64,000 nt of DNA. Source: Mycobacterium sp. 141 (GTDB taxonomy: Bacteria > Actinomycetota > Actinomycetes > Mycobacteriales > Mycobacteriaceae). The stretch lies in NCBI RefSeq assembly GCF_000382405.1, contig NZ_KB908257.1, positions 310,001 to 374,000 of the forward strand, written 5' to 3'. Below the pieces are notes generated by a model. It was not told where the DNA came from. It saw nothing but the letters and a program-made list of their open reading frames with translations, and searched no databases. Positions within the stretch are counted from its first letter, which is position 1; every line of letters begins with the position of its first letter. The translations under genes and the position numbers were made by a program. Positions 37,927-45,169 of this stretch are shown piece by piece.

Positions 37927-38359
37927 ACAGATCCAGCTGCCGGGAACACAGACTGCCGCCGACGAGGTGTGGCGTGCGTTGACGGCCCTGGTGTTCGACA
38001 ACCGAGACAGCTGGAAGCGTGCGGTGATCGAGCGCAGCGGCCTGCCGTTCAGCCGGATCCGGATCCTGCGGCGGCTGGCCCAGCAACCCATGACGGTCAA
38101 ACAACTGGCCCACGCCGCCACTGTCGATGCGCCGGCAGCCACGGTGGCGGTCAACGATCTCGAAGAGCGCGGCCTGGTGGTCCGCACAGTCGACCCGGCC
38201 AACCGGCGCTGCAAGACGGTATCGCTGACCGAGGCCGGCCGGGCCGTGGTAGACCAGATCGACGCGGTGGACGACCCGGCGCCAGACGGGCTGGCCCGGC
38301 TCGACGCCGACGAACTCGACACCCTGCGCGTCGTCCTCGCCAAGATCGCACCGAGCTGA
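37916..38359 (+). CDS. MarR-family transcriptional regulator
   Basis: 147 residues. Winged HTH: IRILRRLAQQPMTVKQLAHA, then AATVAVNDLEERGLVVRTVD, with the wing DPANRRCKTVSLTEAGRAVV. Dimerisation helices at both ends. It overlaps the efflux gene by 11 bp and is probably its repressor, acting at the dyads at 36441-36469. The ligand is unknown. Confidence 0.9.
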   Translation: MSDEQIQLPGTQTAADEVWRALTALVFDNRDSWKRAVIERSGLPFSRIRILRRLAQQPMTVKQLAHAATVDAPAATVAVNDLEERGLVVRTVDPANRRCKTVSLTEAGRAVVDQIDAVDDPAPDGLARLDADELDTLRVVLAKIAPS

Positions 38360-38426
38360 CGCTGCCGCGTCAGGGGCTGTATCGACGCTGCCGCGTCAGG
38401 GTTGCATCGACGCTGCCGCGTCAGGC
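38359..38426. repeat. Three tandem GC-rich units (core ACGCTGCCGCGTCAGG)
   Basis: Copies start at 38359, 38385 and 38410, spaced 26 and 25 bp. The first is internally dyadic (TGACGC-TGCC-GCGTCA). The tract fills the gap between two convergent genes and supplies the stop codon of the minus-strand gene, so it probably acts as a terminator. Confidence 0.75.
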
Positions 38427-39977
38427 CTCCAACACGGCCATCGCCGCGTTGTGCCCGCCGATACCCGAGACCGCACCGCCTCGGTGGGATCCGGAGCCGC
38501 ACAACAAGATCCGGTCATGGGCAGTGGCCACGCCCCAGCGGCGCGCCGGGGTGTCCAGTGGCTCGTCGTCCTCGGCGAACGGCCAACGCAGCGCGCCGTG
38601 GAAGATGTTGCCCGCCGTCATGCCCAGCGTCGCGTCCAGGTCGGCGGTGGTCTTCGCCTCGATGCACAACCGGCCCGCCGAATCCTCCATGAGGACATCC
38701 TGGATCGGTTCGGCCAGAACAGAATTCAGTGAATTAAGAACAGCAGAGGTCAACCTGTCGCGCATGCGGTCGGGGTCACCCGCTGCCAGCGCGTGTGGCG
38801 TGTGCAGGCCGAACACCGTCAACGTCTGGGCGCCCGCGGTGCGCAGTTGCTCGGACAAGATCGTCGGATCTGTGAGCGAATGGCAGTAGATTTCACACGG
38901 CAGCGGATCGGGCACCGCGCCGTCGGCCGCTGTGCGATAGGCATTTCCGAGCTGGCTGTACGTCTCGTTGATGTGAAACGTGCCGCCGAAAGCCTGCTGC
39001 GGCGTCACGTTCTCGTCGCGCAACCGAGGCAGTCGGTGCAGCATCAGGTTGACCTTCACCTGTGCGCCCGGCGCGGTCTCGGGCGCCGGTTCGCCGAGCA
39101 GTCCCGCCAGCACCGTGGGGGTCACGTTGGCCAGCACCACGTCGGCCCCGACCCGGCGCGCTGCCCCGTCCTTGCGGTAGTGCACCTCGCCATCCGGTGT
39201 GACCGAGTAAACGTCGGCGCCGGTGACGATTTCGGTGCCGAATCCCTCCGCCGCGGCGGCCAGCGCCCCGGTGACCGCGCCCATACCGCCGATCGGGACA
39301 TCCCAGTCGCCAGTGCCGCCACCTGCCAGGTGATAGAGAAAGCAGATGTTCTGGATGAGCGTGGGATCGTCCACGTCGGCGAAGGTGCCGATCAGGGCGT
39401 CGGTGGCGAGCACCCCGCGGACCAGATCGTTGTCGACCGCTTCGGTGATCGCCGCGCCGATCGGCCGGTCGATCAGTGCCTCCCAGGCCGCCGCGGCATC
39501 GCTGTCCTGGCCGGCCAGTATCCGGCTGCGCAGCTGGGTCCGCGTCTGCAGCGGCTGTAACAGCGTCGGCCAGATCTTCTTGGTGATCAACGACGTGCGG
39601 CGATAGAACTCATCGAAACCGGCAGCGTCGGCCTCGGCCCCGATGGCAGCGAACGACGAGTGAGGCCCGATGAGCAGGCCGGTCCGTCCGCCGGTGCCGG
39701 GATCAGGGCTATAGGACGCGGAGCTGCGCCGAGCCAGCCGGATCCGGGCGCCGAGATCGTCGACGATGCGCTGCGGCAGCAGGCTGACCAGATACGAATA
39801 ACGCGACAGCCGAGCATCCACGCCGTCGAAGGCGTACGCGGACACCGCTGCCCCACCCACGTGGTCCAGGCGTTCGAGCACCTGCACCCGACGTCCCGCA
39901 CGGGCCAGGTACGCAGCGGCCACCAGGCCGTTGTGCCCGCCGCCGACGATGACGGCATCGAATGGGTTCTCGGTCAT
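38421..39977 (-). CDS. Phytoene desaturase-like FAD oxidoreductase (Rv0897c type)
   Basis: 518 residues. N-terminal dinucleotide-binding motif VIVGGGHNGLVAAAYLARAG, the family's GGMGAVTGALAAAAEGFGTE loop and a C-terminal FAD-binding stretch ILLCGSGSHRGGAVSGIGGH. The family includes carotenoid desaturases and retinol saturases; the substrate is unknown and no phytoene synthase is nearby. The stop codon lies in a GC-rich tandem repeat. Confidence 0.88.
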   Translation of the reverse strand: MTENPFDAVIVGGGHNGLVAAAYLARAGRRVQVLERLDHVGGAAVSAYAFDGVDARLSRYSYLVSLLPQRIVDDLGARIRLARRSSASYSPDPGTGGRTGLLIGPHSSFAAIGAEADAAGFDEFYRRTSLITKKIWPTLLQPLQTRTQLRSRILAGQDSDAAAAWEALIDRPIGAAITEAVDNDLVRGVLATDALIGTFADVDDPTLIQNICFLYHLAGGGTGDWDVPIGGMGAVTGALAAAAEGFGTEIVTGADVYSVTPDGEVHYRKDGAARRVGADVVLANVTPTVLAGLLGEPAPETAPGAQVKVNLMLHRLPRLRDENVTPQQAFGGTFHINETYSQLGNAYRTAADGAVPDPLPCEIYCHSLTDPTILSEQLRTAGAQTLTVFGLHTPHALAAGDPDRMRDRLTSAVLNSLNSVLAEPIQDVLMEDSAGRLCIEAKTTADLDATLGMTAGNIFHGALRWPFAEDDEPLDTPARRWGVATAHDRILLCGSGSHRGGAVSGIGGHNAAMAVLEA

Positions 39978-39989
39978 CGACTCGCCTGC

Positions 39990-40238
39990 TCAGCCCCGGT
40001 AGCGCTCGACCTCGTCGGCCGGACGCACCTGGGCCTCCCGCGGGTCGTGCCCGGTCTCGCGCAATGCCCGGCGTTGCCGCAGCAGGTCCCAGCACTGGTC
40101 GAGGGCGACCTCCAGCGTTTGCAGCCGCTGACGCTCATCGGTTTCGTCGATTTCCCTACGCTGCAGTCTGGCCCGCAGCTCCTGCTCCTCGGCGACGAGT
40201 CGGTGAACTTCGGCGAGGATGTCCTGGTCTTTGGCCAC
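39990..40238 (-). CDS. DUF2630 coiled-coil protein (Rv0898c type)
   Basis: 82 residues from GTG 40238. Mostly heptad-like helix: AKDQDILAEVHRLVAEEQEL, RARLQRREIDETDERQRLQT, ending ETGHDPREAQVRPADEVERY. DUF2630 proteins are small actinobacterial coiled coils of unknown role. It ends 12 bp before Rv0897c-type and is divergent from the FKBP gene (31 bp between starts). Confidence 0.82.
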   Translation of the reverse strand: MAKDQDILAEVHRLVAEEQELRARLQRREIDETDERQRLQTLEVALDQCWDLLRQRRALRETGHDPREAQVRPADEVERYRG

Positions 40239-40269
40239 CCGGCCAGTCTGCCCGACTACGGTTGGTCCG

Positions 40270-40632
40270 GTGAGTACAAAACCTGAGATCGAATTTCCGG
40301 ACGGTCCGGCTCCCGCCGAACTTGTGATCACCGACCTGGTGGTCGGCGACGGTGCCGAGGCGGTGCCTGGTGGAAACGTCGAGGTGCACTACCTCGGCGT
40401 CGAGTACGACACCGGCGAGGAATTCGACAGCTCGTGGAATCGCGGCGAGTCGATCGAGTTCCCGCTGCGCGGACTGATCCAGGGCTGGCAGGACGGCATC
40501 CCGGGCATGCGGGTCGGTGGACGTCGCAAACTGGTTATCCCGCCCGCGCAGGCATACGGGCCCGCCGGTTCCGGACACAGGCTGTCAGGCAAGACGCTGA
40601 TCTTCGTCATCGATCTGCTCGCTGTTCGCTGA
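40270..40632 (+). CDS. FKBP-type peptidyl-prolyl cis-trans isomerase
   Basis: 120 residues from GTG 40270. Single FKBP domain with the standard core: GGNVEVHYLGVEYDTGEEFD, SIEFPLRGLIQGWQDGIPGM, GGRRKLVIPPAQAYGPAG and TLIFVIDLLAV. The active-site aromatic and Asp residues are present. No signal peptide, so cytoplasmic; it should assist protein folding. Convergent with prrB. Confidence 0.93.
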   Translation: MSTKPEIEFPDGPAPAELVITDLVVGDGAEAVPGGNVEVHYLGVEYDTGEEFDSSWNRGESIEFPLRGLIQGWQDGIPGMRVGGRRKLVIPPAQAYGPAGSGHRLSGKTLIFVIDLLAVR

Positions 40633-40654
40633 CGGGGGCCGGGCTCGTGCCGGG

Positions 40655-41995
40655 CTAGTGAGGCCCCGGCAGGCGCAGTATCAGCCGGGCACCACCCAGG
40701 GGGCTCGATTCCAAACTGGCTGTCCCGCCGTGTAACTCAGCCTGCTGGGCCACCAGTGCCAGGCCGAGGCCCGAACCCGAGCGGGACGCCGTCGAGCCTC
40801 GCGAGAACCGGTCGAACACCACCGTTCGTTCCTCCTCGGGCACGCCGACACCGTCGTCGTCGATGGCGATCTCCACCCCGGCGCGTGAGCTCACAGCCGA
40901 CAGTTGCACGCGGGTGGCCCCGCCGTGTTTGACGGCGTTGGCGATGGCGTTGTCCACCGCGAGACGCAGCCCTGTCGGCAGTCCGACGATGATGACCGTG
41001 GGTGTCGGGGCTTGGGACACATCGAGATCCGGGTATATCCGCCTGGCATCGTGAGCGGCCCGGTCCAGCAGCTCGGTGATGTCGACGGTGACGTGGTCGT
41101 CGGTCGTGGTCAGCTCCCCCTGGGCGAGCCGTTCCAGCGCGCCCAGCGTCGCCTCGATCCGGGACTGGGTGCGGATGACGTCGTTAACGACTTCCTCGCG
41201 CTGCTCGTCGGGCAGATCGAGGGTCGCCAACACCTCCAGATTGGTGCGCATCGCAGTGAGTGGCGTCCGCAACTCATGTGCCGACACCGCGGCGAAGTCG
41301 CGCGCCGAGGCCAGTGCGGCCTTGGTGCGGTCCTGCTCGGACCAGATGCGCTGGAGCATGCCGTTGACGGCGTCGGCGATCTCGACGGCCTCGGTGGCAC
41401 CGCGGACTTCGACATCGGGTGCCTCGTCGCCAGCGTCGATTTGGCGGGTCTGCTGGGCGAGGCGTTTGAGCGGACGCACCGCGAAAGCGGTCAGCACCCA
41501 GCCCAGTACGGTCGCTGCGCCGATGGCGAGCACGCAGATCACGATCACCCGACGGTGCAGGTTGTTGGTGTCGGCGATGGTGGCATCGTAAGTGGCGCCG
41601 ACGGCCACCCACATCGGCCCCGGTGCGGGGATCTGCACCGTGCGCACGCGCCAACGCACGCCGTCGATGTAGGTGTCGGCGTATCCGGCGGGCAGCTCGG
41701 GCAGCACCACCGTCGAATTGGAGGTGACGTCGCCGGCCTGCCGGACGGTGATGACGGCGTCCTGTTCGTTGGGGGAGCGCGGGATCTCGTGCAGACCGCG
41801 CGGCAGGAACGGGACAGCGAACCCGGCCGCTTCGTCGAGGCGGCGGTCCAGCCGCTCCTTGCGGTCGTTGGTGATGCCGACCCACACGATGGTTCCGACG
41901 ATGACGACGACGATGGCCGCACCGATCGCCGTCGCGAACGCCACCCGAGTCCGCAGCGAAGGGGTGCGGCGGAAGATCCGGGTGAGTGGGCTCAT
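40655..41995 (-). CDS. prrB: Two-component sensor histidine kinase PrrB
   Basis: 446 residues from ATG 41995. Two membrane segments (RVAFATAIGAAIVVVIVGTI and VIVICVLAIGAATVLGWVLT) enclose an extracytoplasmic sensor of about 130 residues. HAMP region follows, then HisKA with AAVSAHELRTPLTAM (His phosphorylation site), N box VDNAIANAVKHGG and G boxes GVGVPEE and GSGLGLALVAQQ. Longer in-frame TTG starts (to 42082) come from the preceding repeats and are not likely used. It phosphorylates PrrA; the pair is essential in M. tuberculosis. Confidence 0.95.
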   Translation of the reverse strand: MSPLTRIFRRTPSLRTRVAFATAIGAAIVVVIVGTIVWVGITNDRKERLDRRLDEAAGFAVPFLPRGLHEIPRSPNEQDAVITVRQAGDVTSNSTVVLPELPAGYADTYIDGVRWRVRTVQIPAPGPMWVAVGATYDATIADTNNLHRRVIVICVLAIGAATVLGWVLTAFAVRPLKRLAQQTRQIDAGDEAPDVEVRGATEAVEIADAVNGMLQRIWSEQDRTKAALASARDFAAVSAHELRTPLTAMRTNLEVLATLDLPDEQREEVVNDVIRTQSRIEATLGALERLAQGELTTTDDHVTVDITELLDRAAHDARRIYPDLDVSQAPTPTVIIVGLPTGLRLAVDNAIANAVKHGGATRVQLSAVSSRAGVEIAIDDDGVGVPEEERTVVFDRFSRGSTASRSGSGLGLALVAQQAELHGGTASLESSPLGGARLILRLPGPH

Positions 41996-42093
41996 GGCCG
42001 TTGATTCCTCGCGCAAGCGCTCGTCATCGGCCGTTGATTCCTCGCGCAAGCGCTCGTCATCGGCCGTTGATTCCTCGCGCAAGCGCTCGTCAT
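41992..42093 (-). repeat. Three 33-bp repeats forming one mini-ORF between prrA and prrB
   Basis: Three identical 33-bp units (core GACGAGCGCTTGCGCGAGGA). On the minus strand they make one ORF, ATG 42093 to TGA 41992, reading MTSACARNQRP three times (33 residues). It starts 4 bp after the prrA stop, and its TGA overlaps the prrB ATG as ATGA. GCGAGGA could serve as a ribosome-binding site. It may tune the PrrB:PrrA ratio. Confidence 0.88.
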
Positions 42094-42097
42094 GGCG

Positions 42098-42817
42098 TTA
42101 CTGGGTCCTCAGGACGAAGCCCACACCGCGCACGGTGTGCAACAATCGGGGTGCGCCGCCGGCCTCGATCTTGCGGCGCAGATATCCGATGAACACGTCG
42201 ACGACGTTGGTGTCGGCGGCAAAGTCGTAACCCCAGACGAGCTCGAGCAACTGGGCCCGCGACAGCACCGCGGTCTTGTGTTCGGCCAGCACGGCCAGCA
42301 GGTCGAATTCGCGCTTGGTCAGATCGACGTCGATCCCGTTGACCCGTGCGCGCCGGCCCGGGATGTCCACTTCCAGCGGACCCACCTGGATCGTCTCCGA
42401 CGAGAACGTTGCCGACGAGCCGCGCCGGCGCAGCAGGGCCTTGACTCGTGCCACCAACTCGGCCAGCACGAACGGTTTCACGAGATAGTCGTCGGCACCC
42501 GCCTCCAGCCCGGCCACCCGGTCGTCAACGCTGCTGCGCGCCGAAAGCACGCACACCGGAACATCGTTGTCCATCGCGCGCAGCGCGGTCACCACGCTGA
42601 CACCGTCGAGCACGGGCATGTTGATGTCGAGCACGATGGCGTCCGGCCGGGTTTCGGTGGCGCTGCGCAACGCTTCGGCGCCGTCGACTGCTGTCGACAC
42701 CTCGAACCCGGACAGCCGCAACCCGCGTTCCAGTGAGGCGAGAACGTCGGGGTCGTCGTCCACCACGAGCACTCGGGGGGAACCCACACCGCCGGCAGCA
42801 CTGTCCATGCCCGACAT
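42098..42817 (-). CDS. prrA: Two-component response regulator PrrA
   Basis: 239 residues from ATG 42817 ([10 protein letters not shown]; an ATG at 42808 is also possible). Receiver domain: [18 protein letters not shown], phosphoacceptor Asp in [21 protein letters not shown] and the Lys in DDYLVKPFV. OmpR/PhoB DNA-binding domain: [35 protein letters not shown]. Almost identical to the M. tuberculosis protein by recall. Coupled to prrB through the repeat ORF. Confidence 0.95.
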   Translation of the reverse strand: MSGMDSAAGGVGSPRVLVVDDDPDVLASLERGLRLSGFEVSTAVDGAEALRSATETRPDAIVLDINMPVLDGVSVVTALRAMDNDVPVCVLSARSSVDDRVAGLEAGADDYLVKPFVLAELVARVKALLRRRGSSATFSSETIQVGPLEVDIPGRRARVNGIDVDLTKREFDLLAVLAEHKTAVLSRAQLLELVWGYDFAADTNVVDVFIGYLRRKIEAGGAPRLLHTVRGVGFVLRTQ

Positions 42818-42890
42818 CTTGCCCGATGACCACGCCCGATTGCCGCAGGCACGTCTCCTCGAAACCATTCGGTGCTAGCATCCGGCCCTT

Positions 42891-43880
42891 ATGCTGCCTG
42901 TGTCGCCGCGGATCATCGTTCAACCCGACGATGGTGTGCAACCTGTCCGGGACTTCATCGCCTCGGCGCAGAAGTCACTGCTCGTCAAGCAGTTCACTTT
43001 CACAGAGCCGTCGTTGGTGGCCGCGGTGATCGAACGGCACCGGGCCGGGGTCGCGGTGCGGGTGATGCTCAACCCGCAACGTTCCGGCGGGGATCGGGCC
43101 AATGACGAGACGTTCGAACAATTCTCGCGTGCCGGCGTGAGCGTGCAGTGGTCCAATCCGACGTTCTATGTGACACACGAGAAGTCGATCGTGGTGGACG
43201 GGCAATCCGCGTTGGTGGCCACTTTCAACTTGTGCGAGAAGTACTTCACGCTCACCCGCGACTACGGCGTCATCACCACCGACAGTGAGCAGGTGGCCCA
43301 GATCGTCGAGGTTTTCGACGCGGACTGGTCCCACACCGACTGGGAGCCCACGGTCTATCGCGGGCTGCTGTGGAGCAACTCGAATTCGCGCTATCACATG
43401 GCGAAACTCATCGACACCGCCGAGAATCGGCTGCGGATCCAGCATCCCAAGTACGTCGACGCCGTGATCCTCGACCACATCGCCGCAGCGGTGGGCCGCG
43501 GGGTCCACGTCCACGTGCTGTGCGGCGGCCGGCACGGGATCAGCGACTGGGACATCCTCGACACCTTCGCCTCGCTGCGGACCCTGCGCCGGTTCGGGGT
43601 GAAGGTACGCAAACAGAAGAACCTGCGGGTGCACGCCAAGCTCGTCATCGTCGACGACAAGCAGGCCCTGGTCGGTTCGATGAACATCGACCGCAGCGCC
43701 TTCGACCTGCGTCGTGAATTGGGCATCACGGTCGAGGATCCGGCCGCTATCAAGGAATTGGGTCAGGTGTTCGACGCCGACTGGGAAATCTCGCACCATT
43801 ACGAGCCGCCGGACCCGCTCGACCCGTCGCGCCATCACGAGGACGATTTCCCGCACGACCCCGATCTGGTCCATGAGTGA
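42891..43880 (+). CDS. Phospholipase D-like (cardiolipin synthase-type) protein
   Basis: 329 residues. Two HKD-type motifs: HEKSIVVDGQSALVATFN and HAKLVIVDDKQALVGSMNID, each with H-x-K-x4-D, as in PLD-superfamily synthases and nucleases. No membrane segment is seen, so it differs from classic cardiolipin synthases with N-terminal anchors. Substrate uncertain. It overlaps the chromate-transporter gene by 8 bp. Confidence 0.83.
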   Translation: MLPVSPRIIVQPDDGVQPVRDFIASAQKSLLVKQFTFTEPSLVAAVIERHRAGVAVRVMLNPQRSGGDRANDETFEQFSRAGVSVQWSNPTFYVTHEKSIVVDGQSALVATFNLCEKYFTLTRDYGVITTDSEQVAQIVEVFDADWSHTDWEPTVYRGLLWSNSNSRYHMAKLIDTAENRLRIQHPKYVDAVILDHIAAAVGRGVHVHVLCGGRHGISDWDILDTFASLRTLRRFGVKVRKQKNLRVHAKLVIVDDKQALVGSMNIDRSAFDLRRELGITVEDPAAIKELGQVFDADWEISHHYEPPDPLDPSRHHEDDFPHDPDLVHE

Positions 43881-44460
43881 GCAGCTCGACCCTCCGGTAC
43901 AGCGCGTTTCGCTGTTCGACCTGGCGTGGACGTTCAACCACATCGCGCTGGCCTCGTTCGGTGGCGGGTTGTCGGCCTGGTCGCGCGAGGTGCTGGTGGT
44001 GGAGAAGGGGTGGCTCGGCGAGGCCGAATTCCTGTCCGCGATGACGATGTGCCGCATCCTGCCCGGCGCCAACCAGGTCAACATGGCGGTATTCGCCGGC
44101 ACCAAGATGCGCGGTATGGCCGGTGCCGCCGCCGCGGTGCTCGGGCTGTGCGCCATGCCGCTGCTCATCGTGCTGGCGCTGTCGTTCGCGTACTTCCGGT
44201 TCAAAGAGGTGCCCGCGGTCAAGGGTGTGCTGCACGGGGCTTCGGCCGCCGCGGTGGCCCTGACGCTGACGATGGTGATCAAGACCGGGCAGAAGTGCCT
44301 CATCGGGGTGGTGCCGGTGCTGCTGTTCGCGGGTGCGTTCGTGCTCAACGGCGTGCTGCGGTTCCCGCTGCTGGGGACACTGGCGATCCTGGCGCCGATC
44401 AGCTTGATCTGGGCGTGGCCACGGGACGCCGGCGCGCAGCCGGCGGCGGATCGCGCATGA
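43873..44460 (+). CDS. Chromate transporter, N-terminal-type half (ChrA family)
   Basis: 195 residues from ATG 43873. CHR-domain signs: FNHIALASFGGGLSAWSREV near the N-terminus, MCRILPGANQVNMAVFAGTK, then hydrophobic segments such as LCAMPLLIVLALSFAYFRF. Split ChrA proteins have two CHR halves on separate genes; the next gene is the other half. Likely effluxes chromate or related oxyanions. It overlaps the PLD gene by 8 bp. Confidence 0.87.
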   Translation: MSEQLDPPVQRVSLFDLAWTFNHIALASFGGGLSAWSREVLVVEKGWLGEAEFLSAMTMCRILPGANQVNMAVFAGTKMRGMAGAAAAVLGLCAMPLLIVLALSFAYFRFKEVPAVKGVLHGASAAAVALTLTMVIKTGQKCLIGVVPVLLFAGAFVLNGVLRFPLLGTLAILAPISLIWAWPRDAGAQPAADRA

Positions 44461-44467
44461 GGTCGGC

Positions 44468-45028
44468 GTGAATACTCACGCGTTGGCTACGTATGCGCAG
44501 CTGATCGGGCTGTTCGGCATGCTGTCGTTGCTGTCCATCGGCGGCGGCAACGTGGTTCTGCCGGAAATGCACATGCACGCTGTCAACGGCAGGCATTGGC
44601 TCACCAACGGCCAGTTCGCGGACCTTTTCTCGATTTCCCAGACCGCGCCGGGGCCGAGCATCCTGATCGTGTCGATGGTCGGCTACGGGGCCGGTCTGCA
44701 GGCAGCCGGGATTCCCGGCGCGATCATCGGCGGTGTCCTCTCGATGGCGGCGATGGTGCTCCCCGCCGCCACGTTCGTCTACGTCGTCACGCTGTTCTGG
44801 CAGAGGGCCGAGCGATCCAAGCTGCGCCGGGCCGTCGAGAAGGGCTTCGCGCCCTTGACGGTCGGGCTGATCCTGGCCACGTCGCTGGTCATGAGCCGGG
44901 CCGCCGACCACGACTGGCGGGCCTACAGCGTCACGGCGGTATGCACCGCAGTGTTCCTGCTCACCAAGGTCAATCCCCTTGTCGTGGTCGCCGCGGCCGG
45001 GGTGATCGGGTACTTCGGTTTCATCTGA
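44468..45028 (+). CDS. Chromate transporter, C-terminal-type half (ChrA family)
   Basis: 186 residues from GTG 44468, 7 bp after the first half. CHR-domain signs: LFGMLSLLSIGGGNVVLPEM, the SISQTAPGPSILIVSMVGYG stretch that matches the ILPGANQVNM position of the other half, and a hydrophobic C-terminal half ending VVVAAAGVIGYFGFI. The two short CHR genes together would form a heterodimeric transporter of the bidomain ChrA type. Confidence 0.87.
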   Translation: MNTHALATYAQLIGLFGMLSLLSIGGGNVVLPEMHMHAVNGRHWLTNGQFADLFSISQTAPGPSILIVSMVGYGAGLQAAGIPGAIIGGVLSMAAMVLPAATFVYVVTLFWQRAERSKLRRAVEKGFAPLTVGLILATSLVMSRAADHDWRAYSVTAVCTAVFLLTKVNPLVVVAAAGVIGYFGFI

Positions 45029-45048
45029 GCCGCGCCCGGGAAGTCGTT

Positions 45049-45073
45049 GACCTCATCAATTGTTGAGGTTTTA
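45049..45073. promoter_or_regulatory. Dyad after the chromate transporter genes
   Basis: ACCTCA-N8-TGAGGT, with an inner CAATTG palindrome, followed by TTTAC. It could be an intrinsic terminator for the chr genes or an operator for the ABC genes downstream. Confidence 0.5.
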
Positions 45074-45075
45074 CG

Positions 45076-45162
45076 GTGAGGCTCATGGGTGTGGGCACGG
45101 TCAACGACGTGATCGGTGCTCAGCAGCGTGCGGTAAATCGATTGCAACAGATGGGAAAATAG
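45076..45162 (+). CDS. Possible small protein upstream of the ABC exporter
   Basis: 28 residues if started at GTG 45076 (ATG 45085 gives 25): MGVGTVNDVIGAQQRAVNRL then QQMGK. Codon use is ordinary for this genome and the start lies just after the dyad. It ends 7 bp before the ABC gene. No homology is known to me; it could be a leader peptide or chance. Confidence 0.35.
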   Translation: MRLMGVGTVNDVIGAQQRAVNRLQQMGK

Positions 45163-45169
45163 GGAACTA

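Noticed and set aside
41996..42082. Longer PrrB N-terminus (REESTADDERL repeats)
   Set aside because: This frame exists only because the 33-bp repeat is open in it; PrrB's known start MSPLTRIF overlaps the mini-ORF stop as ATGA.
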